Below are positions 11,033 through 21,394 of a DNA stretch of 64,000 nucleotides, one piece after another. This stretch comes from Eremomyces bilateralis CBS 781.70. Its lineage: Eukaryota; Ascomycota; Dothideomycetes; Eremomycetales; Eremomycetaceae. Each line of letters starts with the position of its first letter. Positions within the stretch are counted from its first letter, which is position 1. A program made the translations under genes and the position numbers. The stretch is taken from contig NW_022985103.1 in assembly GCF_010015585.1 (NCBI RefSeq), forward strand, positions 115,206-179,205. The letters are read 5' to 3'. Under the pieces are notes generated by a model. That model did not search any database and was not told where the DNA came from. It saw only the letters and a list, made by a program, of their open reading frames with translations.

Positions 11033-12595
11033 ATGGCCAACCATGAGGACTACCCGATGTCTCGAGATGTAGACACACTGCAGGCCGAAATCCGAGAGTT
11101 ACATAGTCAGCTGGCCGACGCGGAAGCGATACGCAATGAGCGAAACCTGCTCAAGAAGGCTGCGGAAGAATTGCGGGAACACATCGAGGCGGCATTGAGC
11201 CAGATGAGCAAATGCCAGGCCAATGAGAAAGCATCACAGAACACGGCAAGCCGACTCGAGGCGCATCTGGAGGAAGCCAATGCACAAAAGCTGGATGTAC
11301 TCGAGCACAATCACGAGTTGCAGATAGCGTTGAGGGAGAGGGATCGGAAACTTAAGGAACTGCACGCCGAAAACCGGACTCTGAAGAAGACTCAGGAGGG
11401 CGATGGCGTAGGACTAAAGAAGGTGGATAGTCTGCAGCAGGTCTCCGAGGCCGTCCACTCGAGGCTTCAGGACGAATTTCGCGTGGCCTCCACAAGAGTC
11501 AAGGACCTCGAAAGGAGATTAGCAGACGCGGAGACCAAAGCGAAGGTACTTCAAACGGAAAAGGACCAGGTCACCGCTCTACTTCACAATGAGATTCGCC
11601 GCCAAACGTTCCAAACGAATCAAGAATATCCCGTATCCTCCCCTCTCGGCGCCAAAACCGATCTCGCCGCTTCGATCGCCGAAGTGCAAGCGCGTGTGCA
11701 GGACATGATTACCAGCACGGAAAGTGGCACGACTTACAACGCGCCCTACCAAACCGAAACCGATCCGATGAAACGGATTGCTCAACTAGAGAAGGAAATC
11801 GACTATCATCTCAAGGACATCGTCCTGTACAAGCTCGATGTGAAAGGCTACCGGAAGGACCTCCGGCGGGCGAATTCGAAGATTCAGAAGCTCAAGCAAC
11901 ATCTTGGTTCGGGGCCGGCGATGTCGCAGCAACCGAGCATCACCTCCATCAACAGCACGTCGACGACGACTACTACCGCTAGCAGCGCTTCTTCGCCGAG
12001 CACCACTAGCAAGGCCGCCGCCATGGGCCTGGGCCTCAGTATCGCGACCTCAAGTCATATTCCCACCGTCCTTCCTCGCAGCGACGATGGCCACGCCTTC
12101 ACCGGCACCTCGTTCCCCGACCCGGGTCCTTCGTCCCACCCCCGACCATATCCACACCACCCAACCTCGCATCCTGCCTCCATCCATCGAATCCCCTTCG
12201 TCCCAACCACCCACGACCCTCCCCCCGCCGCGGCTCACAATACGAAGCGTACCTTCCGCCCCGTGACGCCTCCCCCGGCGAGTTCCTTCCAAGCCTTCGC
12301 CTCACGGAGCCCGCTCCCTAGCCCCGGCGGCCGGTCGGCGAGCCGGGGGCCGCATCCATGCAACGGCGGAGATGGGGGACGGCCGCATGCGAGCAGTGTG
12401 GGGGAGGGGAGGAGGGAGGCGGAGGCACGAGGCCCGGAGACGAAGCTGGTGAGGCCGAGGAGGAGTATGAGCGAGTCGACGATGAAAGGGGTTGATGGGA
12501 CGATGGCCAGCGGATCCGCCGGATCGACTCCAGGCGGTCAGGGAGGGCCAAGTGTGTGGGAGACGGTGATGGGGTTACGGGGAAGAGGAAGGTGA
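11033..12595 (+). CDS. Coiled-coil protein of unknown function
   Basis: The open frame begins at 10925, but I chose the ATG at 11033 (context AACCATGG), where coiled-coil coding character begins; this gives 520 residues. Residues ~10-200 are a long heptad-rich coiled coil (EIRELHSQLADAEAIRNERN, LEERLAD-type repeats), and a second short coiled coil covers ~240-300 (RIAQLEKEIDYHLKDIVLYKLDVKGYRKDLRRAN). The C-terminal ~200 residues are Ser/Thr/Pro/Gly-rich and disordered, with a few Arg-Pro basic clusters near the end. No catalytic domain is seen. Such architecture is common in fungal cytoskeletal or septal scaffolds, but no specific family is recognised. It is complete, with no intron needed. 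Confidence 0.8.
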   Translation: MANHEDYPMSRDVDTLQAEIRELHSQLADAEAIRNERNLLKKAAEELREHIEAALSQMSKCQANEKASQNTASRLEAHLEEANAQKLDVLEHNHELQIALRERDRKLKELHAENRTLKKTQEGDGVGLKKVDSLQQVSEAVHSRLQDEFRVASTRVKDLERRLADAETKAKVLQTEKDQVTALLHNEIRRQTFQTNQEYPVSSPLGAKTDLAASIAEVQARVQDMITSTESGTTYNAPYQTETDPMKRIAQLEKEIDYHLKDIVLYKLDVKGYRKDLRRANSKIQKLKQHLGSGPAMSQQPSITSINSTSTTTTTASSASSPSTTSKAAAMGLGLSIATSSHIPTVLPRSDDGHAFTGTSFPDPGPSSHPRPYPHHPTSHPASIHRIPFVPTTHDPPPAAAHNTKRTFRPVTPPPASSFQAFASRSPLPSPGGRSASRGPHPCNGGDGGRPHASSVGEGRREAEARGPETKLVRPRRSMSESTMKGVDGTMASGSAGSTPGGQGGPSVWETVMGLRGRGR

Positions 12596-13765
12596 TGATT
12601 GATATGACTGAGTGGAGATGCCAAGGTACGATCGAGAAACTTGAAAAGGAGATGTGGGTTGCAGGCAGGGGGACAAAGCTTGACTTCTTGGGTCTGTTTA
12701 GCGCGAAGTACTGGTCGGTAACTTGTAATATTATGTCTTGAGATACCCCTGATAAAAATAAGTATAGCAATTCACAAACACCAGTGCGAATGACATGGTA
12801 CGACCTTCGTGTACGATACCACAGAGTACCTAGCCGAAATACCATTGACCTAATTCCCGGAACCCCTGGATATCGGGACTCGAAAACCGGGAAAGCCTTC
12901 GGGCTTATCGGGTACCATCCGTCGAAGCCGCCTTGGCTCCTTGGCTTCCTTGGCAACCGGGATAATAACGTGAACACTTTGGCCCGAGTGGCGCCGCCTC
13001 CCGCTTGATAGTCAGCCCTTAAAGCTTAATCACCCTTGGCACACCACTTCGGGTAGAATCAAAAAAGGCCGCGCGTCAGTACGTACAGAATTCTGCGCCA
13101 CCACCAATCGGTTGGGTTGACAAGGGACGTATTCCGTATTATTCTGGACGGGATCGATGTTCCTTAATGCTTGGACAAATAGACTTGGACGATCATCCGA
13201 AGTGCTATCTTTGAAGTAATACTACTAAATACTACCATTGCCTGCGTCGGGTTGTACATACAACATCTTCCTCCACTCCTCCAGAGTCCAGCATGTCGTA
13301 CTGGTACTCCTTACTTCAGAGCATTCCCTCTTGCACTCTTCGCTGAGCCCGAGCCTGCTTCCTACCACGGAGTATTATTAATTTATTATTCCCCTCCCCA
13401 GCATTCCTTGGGTGCCTAGTCCTTGGTTCCGACCACTGGTGAAACAGTGAGAACCCTTCGGATAGACTCACGCGACACTTGGTTACAATTCATTGTACCT
13501 CTCTCCATCATTCTTTACTTTCCCCAGGATACGGCCTCATATTCCTTCATCTCGTTTCCGTCTCCATTTCCATCCGGTGGGCGTTCTGGTGACTGGTCGC
13601 GTGGTCTTGGATATCATGCGTTCATGACATTCGTAGATTCGACTTCGCCTATCAATTAGAATTTCTTTTGCGACGGTCCCTGCTTCCACTGAGAATCGAG
13701 CACGCAAGCCGTGAGCTCCCCCCACCCTCCCTTCCTTCCGTCCTGTCCTTATCACGGGTCCGATC
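12596..13765. other. Intergenic between tandem genes
   Basis: This 1.2-kb gap separates the coiled-coil gene and the glycosyltransferase gene (both +). Minus-strand frames at 12318-12977 and 13537-14134 are antisense shadows. No other feature is recognised. Confidence 0.45.
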
Positions 13766-15110
13766 ATGATGATTGCGAATCGTTCGAAGTTCCTCCTCCC
13801 CGGAATCATTGCGCTTGCGCTCTCCGTGCTGCTGTTGGCGGCATTTACCAGTATGTTCTCCATATCCCAGTTTCTGTCGCGTGACGTCGATCCCTGGATC
13901 TGGTCGCCCTTGATAGTCCGAGGGGCATCTCCTGTCGCAGCAGGTATCCTGGCATTGCGACTTCTCCAGCCCTGGATTTTCCTTATCGTATGAGAACTTT
14001 GTGCTAACATGCAACAGAAGGGCCAGCGTACTACAATTACAATGCCGTCGACCCATGGAACCATCTGAAGGGTGCGCCGCCAACAGATTTATCAGTCTCA
14101 ACCAGCCCGAACTCCACCAACCCTCTGTCCCCAATCCTCGTCGACCGACCGCATAAAAAGCGGGTCATCACTACGTCCGTCTTCACGTCCAGCTACGTCC
14201 CGCTCGCCATGATGCTGGGCTACTCGATCATGAAACACAACGATCTGGCCGCCATGGAAGCGGAAATGGTCGCCATGATCCTCAAGGACGACGGCCAAGG
14301 GAATGAAGGCGTGACGGATAATGACGTGGGATACCTGATGAAGGCGGGCTGGCAGCTCCGCGAGGTCGAGCCGCTGGACTTCGAGGGCACGACGGTCAAC
14401 GAGTCGCTGATCCTTCCGCACCATCGGTTCAACCTGAACAAATTGCAGATCTTCCGGTGGACCGAGTATGAGAAGTTGCTCTTCATCGATGCCGATTGCG
14501 CCGTGCGAGGCGATCTCAGCGAGCTGTTCCACATGCCAGGGCGTGAGTCTCCATGCTATGTTCCGTGATAATTGGCTCCGTCGACGGAATGCTAACCGTA
14601 TTGTTTCCCTGTAGCATTTGCCGCCGCTCCGGATGTCTGGTTTGACATACTGGTTGACGACAAGTTCAACTCGGGAGTTATGGTCCTCACCCCGAACCTC
14701 TCCATCTTCCAGGACATGCTCCAGAAGCTCCCGGCGATTCACCAGCCGGAAGACGGTGACCAGGCCTTCCTCCAAGTGTATTGGAAGTTCCGATACTTCG
14801 GCTTGCCCTACCGGTACAACCTGAACCAGGTCATGGTAAGTCGATCCTTCCTTCACAACTGAGGATCGGAAACTAATAGTAAATCCAGTTCGCACATTTC
14901 CGCTCCGAGTGGGACAAGCTGTGGGACGAGGCCATCATCGTCCATCTGACTACTCACAAACCCAACCCCGACCCGGCCAGATGGTGCCTGCCCCCTGGCG
15001 AAGGGACATACAACTGCGAGGAGTGGGGTCCGCTAGGATGGTACCGGGAGTACTTCACGGAAATGCTCCACGCTTTTGATTTAGTCGGGGAGATCGATGT
15101 GCGGGGTTGA
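13766..15110 (+). CDS. Type II membrane GT8-family glycosyltransferase (glycogenin-like fold)
   Basis: Four exons: 13766-13850, 14018-14542, 14615-14835 and 14889-15110. The introns have GTATGT, GTGAGT and GTAAGT donors and CTAAC/CTAAT branch points; the product is 350 residues. Residues ~7-28 are a hydrophobic signal anchor, placing the catalytic domain in the Golgi lumen. The nucleotide-sugar transferase core shows VITTSVFTSSYVPLAMMLGYS, an LLFIDADCAV motif (the DxD metal/UDP site) and an FNSGVMVLTPN stretch, followed by GDQAFL and HLTTHKPN, all in the order found in GT8 enzymes. The usual product of the family is addition of glucose, galactose or GlcNAc to glycans. The donor and acceptor here are not known. 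Confidence 0.87.
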
Positions 15111-16394
15111 CTCCGCTCTTCTGGATATACCCCTTTTTTTGGCGGATGAATATAGCAATTCATGGCATTGGGCCGGCGTATTTCCGCCCCATCTGAATGG
15201 CGTTGGGAATCGATGGGTCGCCGAGCGGGCGGTCGGCTTGCTGACCATAAACTCGATTGGTAACTTAAGGAGTCGCTATCCAAAAGATGGAGCGAGACTG
15301 TATAGTATGTTATAGCGATAAGATTCCCTGCACGGATTCTCAATCAATGCTGCCAAGAAAATTCGTTTTAGCGATATCCGCGTTATAACGATTGGATTCG
15401 CCTGTACGGATTCAATTGTTATAGCGAAGGTTGACTGTATCATGATTTGGATGTCCGGCTAGCGCGAGATTCGGTCCATAGCACAGCTCTACTCGGAAAC
15501 GGTATATCGTGAGAGTCATGACATCCGTACGGTCCGAGAAATACACTTACTGTTGCCCTGCTCGATCGCGGCTTTAGTCCATGCGTCCAACTTTGTAGTA
15601 GAGGCGTGGAGGCTTGGAGCCCTGCAGACTGCAGTAATTAGCATCGGAATTCGGATGGACATGGGTCTCGGCGATCATTCCCAAAAGTCCGCAGTCCACA
15701 GTCCAAACAACGATGGTAAGAAACACGTCTACAATTTCTCATTTGCCCTGTATTTATCTGGCTATCTCAATATTGGAGATGCGCTCATCGCAACACCTTA
15801 TAAGTAGGACCATTAATTCACTATATGCGCTCTTTCGCACGGTTGCGCTCACTCCAGCTATCTCCGAATCGCTCTCCTCCTAACCTCCTTGCCTTGACGT
15901 CCTCTGCAATTTTCAGGATAGAATCCTATTGCACAGGACTCTGCACGAAATGACGAAAGTAAGGGCACATGCAAGGCACCGAAAGTCCCGTCTTGTTTCA
16001 TGAATCATGGAGGCGTTCTTTTCACAAAGAAACTAATCATCACTGACAATGCTTATGGTTTTCCGTTGCGCTGTTCCCCTGCGGCGAGCTGACAGCTGAG
16101 GGTTGGCTCGTATTTCCGATGCATGCTGACCGCAGCGGATCAGGGTTATTCGCCCAGGCGGGCAAATCATCACGTATATTCCGTTCTTTAAATGCAGGCA
16201 GTTAGTCAGATCAATCTCCCAGATCCATTTAACCTCCATGTCATCCCAAATCTCGGGTTCTTAGTTCAAGTCTCTACTTCGGCGTTTCTGCTCTGAAATT
16301 CCCTTTGCTTGTGTCCATCACCGCGAGGAGCTCTCGCAGACGGACTCCGATTTCGTTTCTTATACCGTCTATCTCCTAGATCCCTTAGAGCAGA
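15111..16394. other. Intergenic with a transposon-end-like repeat cluster
   Basis: No gene is supported in this 1.3 kb. Positions 15309-15440 hold repeated GTTATARCGATxxGATTC-like units that resemble the end of a DNA transposon (separate entry). The short frame at 15553-15807 has no recognisable domain. Confidence 0.5.
15309..15440. repeat. Subterminal-repeat cluster, possible pogo/Fot1-type transposon end
   Basis: Two imperfect direct repeats of ~35 bp begin at 15309 (GTTATAGCGATAAGATTC) and 15382 (GTTATAACGATTGGATTC), each followed by TGYACGGATTC. A third partial unit, GTTATAGCGAAGG, starts at 15418 and runs into TTGACTGTAT. Read on the minus strand, the right edge begins ATACAGTCAACCTTCGCTAT, the style of fungal Tc1/mariner-pogo terminal repeats. 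No transposase or opposite end is seen, so it would be a relic. Confidence 0.45.
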
Positions 16395-17201
16395 ATGGCT
16401 CCTCCATCTGAGGGCCATAGACTAACTCCCTCCCTATCGCCACTCAAGCAGATGGTCCTCGTCGATCAAGCACCGCTAATCAGCCCTGGTCACAAAACCC
16501 CAGACTACGACGAAACCCGGCTACAGAAGAAAGACGACGTGCGTTCCTCCTCCACTACTATCATTTACCACTAATACAAGCGGCAGTCCCTCAAACGAAT
16601 CATCCGTCGCCTCAAGTTCGTCTCCCGCGCCCTCAGCACCCTCCTCTCCCTCGCCACCCTCATCCTCCTCGCCATCACCCTCCAAAGCTTCCTCTCCACC
16701 CGCTCCATTCGCCGACCCGTCCCTCACACCGGCATCCCCCGCGGCCCCTGGTCCCGCGACTCCAAAGTCTGGCCCACCTACCTCTACCTCGGCGTCGCCA
16801 TCGCCTCGCTCCTCCTCCACGTAGGCATCTTCATCGCGTACCTCCGCTCCGTCCGCGCGGCGAACCGCGCGGCGACCCTCGCCACCGGGTTCACCTGGGC
16901 TGTGACGCTGATGAACCTGGTGATTTGGGTCGTCGGTGCGGCGACGTATCGCACGGCGAAGGACGACGGAGGGGGGGCCGGGTCGGACTTGTGGGGCTGG
17001 TCGTGCAGCGCGGTTGCGGATGAGATCCAGGGGGTGTTTGGGGAGGTGCGGTTCCAGTCGCTCTGTCAGGTCCAGGGATACAGCTGGTATTTGGGGATCG
17101 TGCAGGTGGTGGCGGCGGTATTGAGTGCCACGATCCTGTACCTAGCGGTGTCGCGGACGAGGACGAAGAACGAGAGGTGGAGGACGGGGGGTACAACTTG
17201 A
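16395..17201 (+). CDS. Four-span membrane protein (MARVEL-like topology)
   Basis: Exons are 16395-16538 and 16587-17201. The 48-nt intron (16539-16586) starts GTGCGT, has an ACTAAT branch and ends GGCAG; the product is 252 residues. The first ~55 residues are hydrophilic and probably cytosolic. Four hydrophobic segments follow: ALSTLLSLATLILLAITL, TYLYLGVAIASLLLHVGIFI, TGFTWAVTLMNLVIWVVGAA and WYLGIVQVVAAVLSATILYL. The loop between spans 3 and 4 carries two cysteines (WGWSC, SLCQ), as in many fungal MARVEL-type proteins, but no defining motif settles the family. A plasma-membrane or endomembrane location is inferred. It is complete; the function is unknown. Confidence 0.8.
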
Positions 17202-17320
17202 GATAAAGATTGCAAGAACTTCATTTTTTATATTATATATGATATATACGAATATCCACAGATACCTATGACGAGCAACTCCAAAATTCCCCAACATTTC
17301 CTCAATTGATTCTGTTCAGG

Positions 17321-18622
17321 TTGTTACTAATTAATAATAAGAATCAATTTAACGTACTATTTGGATCCCTTTCGGGTCTATGAGCACGGCATTCTATCTG
17401 GTCTGCCGCGGGCAAAAGTTTCCCCGTAGCCCTGAGGCTGCGGGTACATAAAATCCCGCCTCCTCCCTTTAGTAGACTATCTCAAACGTTTATCATCTAT
17501 CCATAAGAGTCGGTGTTTCCGCCTACGCGGAGAGCTTATTCTGGCACGTCGTGGAGGAACTGGAACGGTTTCCAGTCCTCTATTACCTCCTCCTCAACTT
17601 CCTTGGCCACCCGGTATTGCTCTAGGCCTCCCGCATCGATCAGCCACCTTGCTGCGTGGCACACCTTGTCCCTGTCATGCAATATCCTCTTAAAGTCCGT
17701 TGTTCCAGCTCGTTGGAGGAGCGCGATCCTCTGGTCGGTCCGCTGCGGGCAAAATGCAAGGAGTTGGTAGAGAGACTGTCGGGGGGCACCACACTCACAC
17801 GCTGGGTGGATTCCAGGGACACCAATTTTTGCGAGCCATCCTTTAACTCCAACTACCTCAGTCCGTAGTGCCATGAGCGCCGAGGCCTCGTGTTTCTGAA
17901 GGCCGTCGTACCGGTTAAGGCACTGGGTTTCCCACGGGTCCTTCCATGTCCTTGCTCTCCTTCCTGGTCTGGCCGCTTCGGCTTGCCATCTCTCCCTCCA
18001 TTTCGCTCGATACTTGTCCTGGATCATCCGGTGCGGGCCTTTTCGCTATTGTGTCTGATATCCCCCCTAACTGGTTCGGGCCGGGGGAACAGAAGTCTGT
18101 CATACTGGGTCCGAAGCGTACACAACGCGGGTTCAGGTTTAGACCGGATACGGCGGGGTCGGCCTCGAGTTCGTCTCGGGGGAGTAGAAGCAGCATCCCA
18201 GACTTGCGTCAGGGCTCCCTCAATCTGGGTAGTGACCTTGTGGGAGTTCGTCGATGCTGCTCTTTGGGCGGCCCGTTCTTGGACGTAGAGTTCGATTGGG
18301 GGAACGTCCGCCTCTCTCTCAAGCGCGGCGATTGGTGTCCGTTTGTAAGCCCCTAGGATCTTTCGTAGACACTTATTCTGAACCTTGGCTAGGTCCTTCA
18401 TTTTGCCTTCAGAGATTGGCTCACCCTGCTGACAGACTCCCCAAATAGGGGCGCCGTATGTCATAATGGGTCGTGCAACCGCTGTGTAGAGCAGCCTCGA
18501 TTTCCGGACGGATGGTCCCCATACCGATGAAGTTACCCTCGCCAGGGAGTCGAAGGCCTTAAGTCCCCTCTGTGTTGCCCGGAGGATATGGTCCTTCCAT
18601 GAGAGGGATTGTTACTAATTAA
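17321..18622 (-). mobile_element. 5'-truncated LINE (Tad/I-like non-LTR retrotransposon) with 14-bp target-site duplication
   Basis: The identical 14-mer TTGTTACTAATTAA lies at 17321-17334 and 18609-18622 and flanks the element exactly. Minus-strand coding between 18608 and 17536 is the C-terminal end of a LINE reverse transcriptase. The 3' untranslated part is about 17335-17535 and ends in TTATTA-like sequence rather than poly(A). The 5' end is truncated inside the reverse-transcriptase domain, as expected from incomplete target-primed reverse transcription. It is not autonomous. Confidence 0.88.
17536..18608 (-). pseudogene. LINE ORF2 fragment: reverse transcriptase thumb and C-terminal Cys region, frameshifted
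   Basis: Reading on the minus strand from 18608, the frame gives SLSWKDHILRATQRGLKAFD, then ARPIMTYGAPIWG, VQNKCLRKILGAYKRTP and ALEREADVPPIELYV, classic non-LTR reverse-transcriptase C-terminal motifs. This frame stops near 18024. A second frame starting at ~18027 (MIQDKYRAKWRERW) continues with CECGAPRQSLYQLLAFCP, the zinc-binding motif that ends such proteins. A one- or two-base indel near 18024-18030 therefore separates two parts of one ancestral frame. The fingers/palm domain and endonuclease are missing through truncation. Confidence 0.86.
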
Positions 18623-19224
18623 GCCTAGTTAGTTAAATAAGGACTAACTAACTAACTTAAGTTAAGGTTGTTATTCCTGGAGTGGATCATCTAACAACCA
18701 TCGAAAGTCGCTAATTGGCTGTGAGCCAAGATCAGCAGCTTTCCTGGTTCCCGGGCTGTGCGTCCGGGCAGTGCCCATGACAAACAACCCTATCTTGACC
18801 TCATCTCAAGTTCGCAACAGACACCCTTATTCAGCTTACTGTCAACTGATGTTATGCTGTTTGGCAACAAGGATTGAAACGGTTAAACCTCTGTTATGAT
18901 TGATTTTATGACTCCCTAGTTTACACATTGCGCTTTTTGAGATTGGCCTCCTTCATGTTTGTCATGGTCCATCGAAAGTGAATGCTCCTTCAACATGTGC
19001 CACCATCCTCCACGTTGCAACCTCACTGTAGCCGAACCAGCATATTCATACAAGACGATGCTTGTGAAAAGCCGCAGTACATTAAAGACAGGAAGGAAAG
19101 GAAATAAAGAAAAACGAAAACGAAAGTTGGAAACAGCCATGGAGCGATCAGTCTATTTCGACTGCAGGCGGATCAGATGATGTCTGATGCTGGTGCTAAT
19201 GAATCAGGTCCTACGATGGTAGAA
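18623..19224. other. Intergenic, A/T-rich start
   Basis: Positions 18623-18670 are rich in TAACTA/AGTTA repeats adjoining the LINE target site. No gene is recognised in this 0.6-kb stretch; the 3' part should contain the 3' untranslated region of the GPI protein gene. Confidence 0.45.
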
Positions 19225-20557
19225 TCAGAAGGCAAGGGCAGCGACAACTCCGATGACGACCGCGACCGTAGAGACGAGAGACTTGGTTCCCGGGCCTGTA
19301 TAGACAGACATTGTGGGGCTCGGAGGCACAGCACTCGTTCTATTCGTGGACACTGGAATAGTGGAGCTGCCAATCAAGGGAGAACCCCCGGTAGCGGAGC
19401 TTCGAGGAGCCGATGAAGAGCTGCTGCCTGAATGAATGTTGGGAGAGCCCTCAGTCATGGAGACTGGAGTTGACGAGGTCGAGGTCGAGGTCTCCGTCGC
19501 AATTGCCGTGGAAGTGAGGTGGAGCGTGGAGTCACTTTCGATTTCGGACGAGAGTTCGGAAGCCCCGCTGCAAGGCACCTCAGTCACACACTGAGCGACT
19601 TGAGAAGAGTTGGCCCAGGTGGGCATCGACATTGAAGCGGATGCAACGCCGGTCGAGAGTAGCAATGAAGACGGCGGCAGAATAGAGCTGTACGAGACTG
19701 AAGGAATTGAGAAGCTCCCAGGGCCAGCGGCGGTAGGTGAGAAAACACACACCGTGGTCGTTGAAAAGATTGTGGTGGTCTGGATGACTGTAAACGCGGC
19801 AGGGCAGCGGACTGACGCGGGACAGCTGAGGACGGTGGATGCAACGGTTGTGTGCAGAGTAGAAATGGCGGGAACTGGAGTCACAGTGACAGTGATTGCT
19901 TCAGTTTCAGGCTCAGAGGCAGTGGGAGCGACGCCAGTAGAAACCCCCGTGAAGGAACCGTTCACGAAGCTGGGCATTCCGATCGTGCCGGTCCCGATGA
20001 TACCGGTCCCGATTGGACCTGTCCCGATGATGCCGGTCCCGATAAAGGCTGAGCCACTACCAGGGACGGCAACAGAAGATTGGTTGAATCCGACCCCAGT
20101 ACCGGACGGAATTGGGATGATCGTGACCGTGGCAGTGGAGGTGGCGCCAGAAATCACAGTGCCTTCAAATTGAGACAGACTTGGCAGCACGGGAGAGCCT
20201 TCGGTGCTAGAAGCATCCTCAGCAGCGACAGAGCTCCCATATCCATGATCTACAGCAAGGTTAGCTTGGTCTGGGGCCAATGGAGTGATGTGATGAGTTT
20301 GTCTTGAGATATTGGGGGTTGTTTCTGTTGTTGCAGGCATCCGCATCACTAAGAATTTCACTTACCATGGCTAGAGCTGGAGGATCCGATGTCAACGGGA
20401 CGAGCTGCGATGACATCGCCCATCAAACGATCTAAATTGGCGATGTTAGAAGATGGTGCAGGCAATTGATGATGAAGAACTCACTGCGATCATAAAACTG
20501 ACTCCCAGCAGCGGACGAGGCTGCGGCCATGAAAACAGCCAGCTTGGAGAACTGCAT
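19225..20557 (-). CDS. Ser/Thr-rich GPI-anchored cell-surface protein
   Basis: Three exons on the minus strand: 20557-20485, 20431-20366 and 20249-19225. Introns are 20432-20484 (GTGAGT..TTTAG) and 20250-20365 (GTAAGT..GCTAACCTTGCTGTAG); the product is 387 residues. The N-terminus MQFSKLAVFMAAASSAAGS is a signal peptide. The body is dominated by Ser, Thr, Pro, Ala and Val with TVTVTP- and STVLSCP-type segments, an IIGTGPIGTGIIGTG repeat, and a few Cys residues. The C-terminus is hydrophobic (STVAVVIGVVAALAF) after a small-residue stretch, as in GPI attachment signals. Heavy O-mannosylation and wall localisation are inferred. A frame starting at 20361 runs through intron 2 and would lack the signal peptide, so it is not the real start. 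Confidence 0.82.
19985..20046. repeat. Short coding tandem repeat (IGTG units)
   Basis: Inside the GPI protein gene the plus strand repeats CCGGTCCCGATGATACCGGT-like 15- to 30-bp units, encoding IIGTG/PIGTG/TIG on the minus strand. Such repeats in wall proteins tend to vary in copy number between strains. Confidence 0.7.
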
Positions 20558-21394
20558 GTTGTCGAGGAGATCTCGACACAAGTGGGATCACGAACTTGAG
20601 TAATGAGAATTAGCTGATAGCTGACACCGATTGAGCGAAAGTGAACGAGCGATGAAGGTTGATGAAGAGCGAGTGACTGGTGAGAGGAATTGGGAATTGA
20701 GCGAGTGAGAGAGGATGGGAGAACGAGAGAGAGAGAGAGAGAGAGAGAGGACGAGCGAGTGTGTGATGTTTGTTTTGGAAGTGAGCGGGAAGGAAAAGGA
20801 TTTTAAGAAGGAGCAGATTTCCACAACCGAGTGAGGATTGGAAGTCGCGGTCAATTTGCAGCTTCGTGTTGATGCTGTGGCCGGCTGCTTCATTCCTTCA
20901 CTGCTGTTTTGGGCAGGCACCGAAGTGATGGGAATCTGTCACTTCCTAATGTGGAAAGAAGGGTGGTCGAATCCAATTACATCACTCATTGACGATAGGT
21001 GATTGGTTCGATGCTCCCCTCGTCCCCTAACTACCAGTTCCAGTTAAGGTCCTATCACGCACTAAAATATTACCGGTATCTCGCAGATACCTTCTACAGT
21101 CCACATCTAAGGTAATGGAATGAATCAATATAGGAGATTAAAGATGAAAGAAGGCAACGTGCGGAAGACTTCATAATGGTTGGTTTGGTTTTCGGGTTTC
21201 ATTATATTAATCTATTTATCCCCCAGTTCAAATTCACATGTGCATACATCAATCATGATGGTGTTTCATTAGACCGACCCAGCTCTGGCCTTTGCAGCGA
21301 TATCATACGAGCCACAGCTCCAATTTCGACGGGAATTCGAGAGGGAAATTCCATTGAATTGACAATCCCCCCTATCCTTATGCCGGATTGAGCT
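20558..21394. other. Intergenic, includes a (GA)n microsatellite
   Basis: This is the 0.8-kb upstream region of the GPI protein gene and the 3' side of the dioxygenase gene. A GA-dinucleotide tract of roughly 12 units lies near 20726-20749, probably in the promoter or 5' leader of the GPI gene. No other gene is recognised. Confidence 0.55.

Noticed and set aside
12318-12977. 219-codon open frame on the minus strand
   Set aside because: It overlaps the low-complexity end of the coiled-coil gene and reads Ser/Pro-rich antisense without any motif.
14098-14895. 265-codon open frame on the minus strand
   Set aside because: It runs straight across the exons and introns of the GT8 gene on the other strand and has no recognisable domain.
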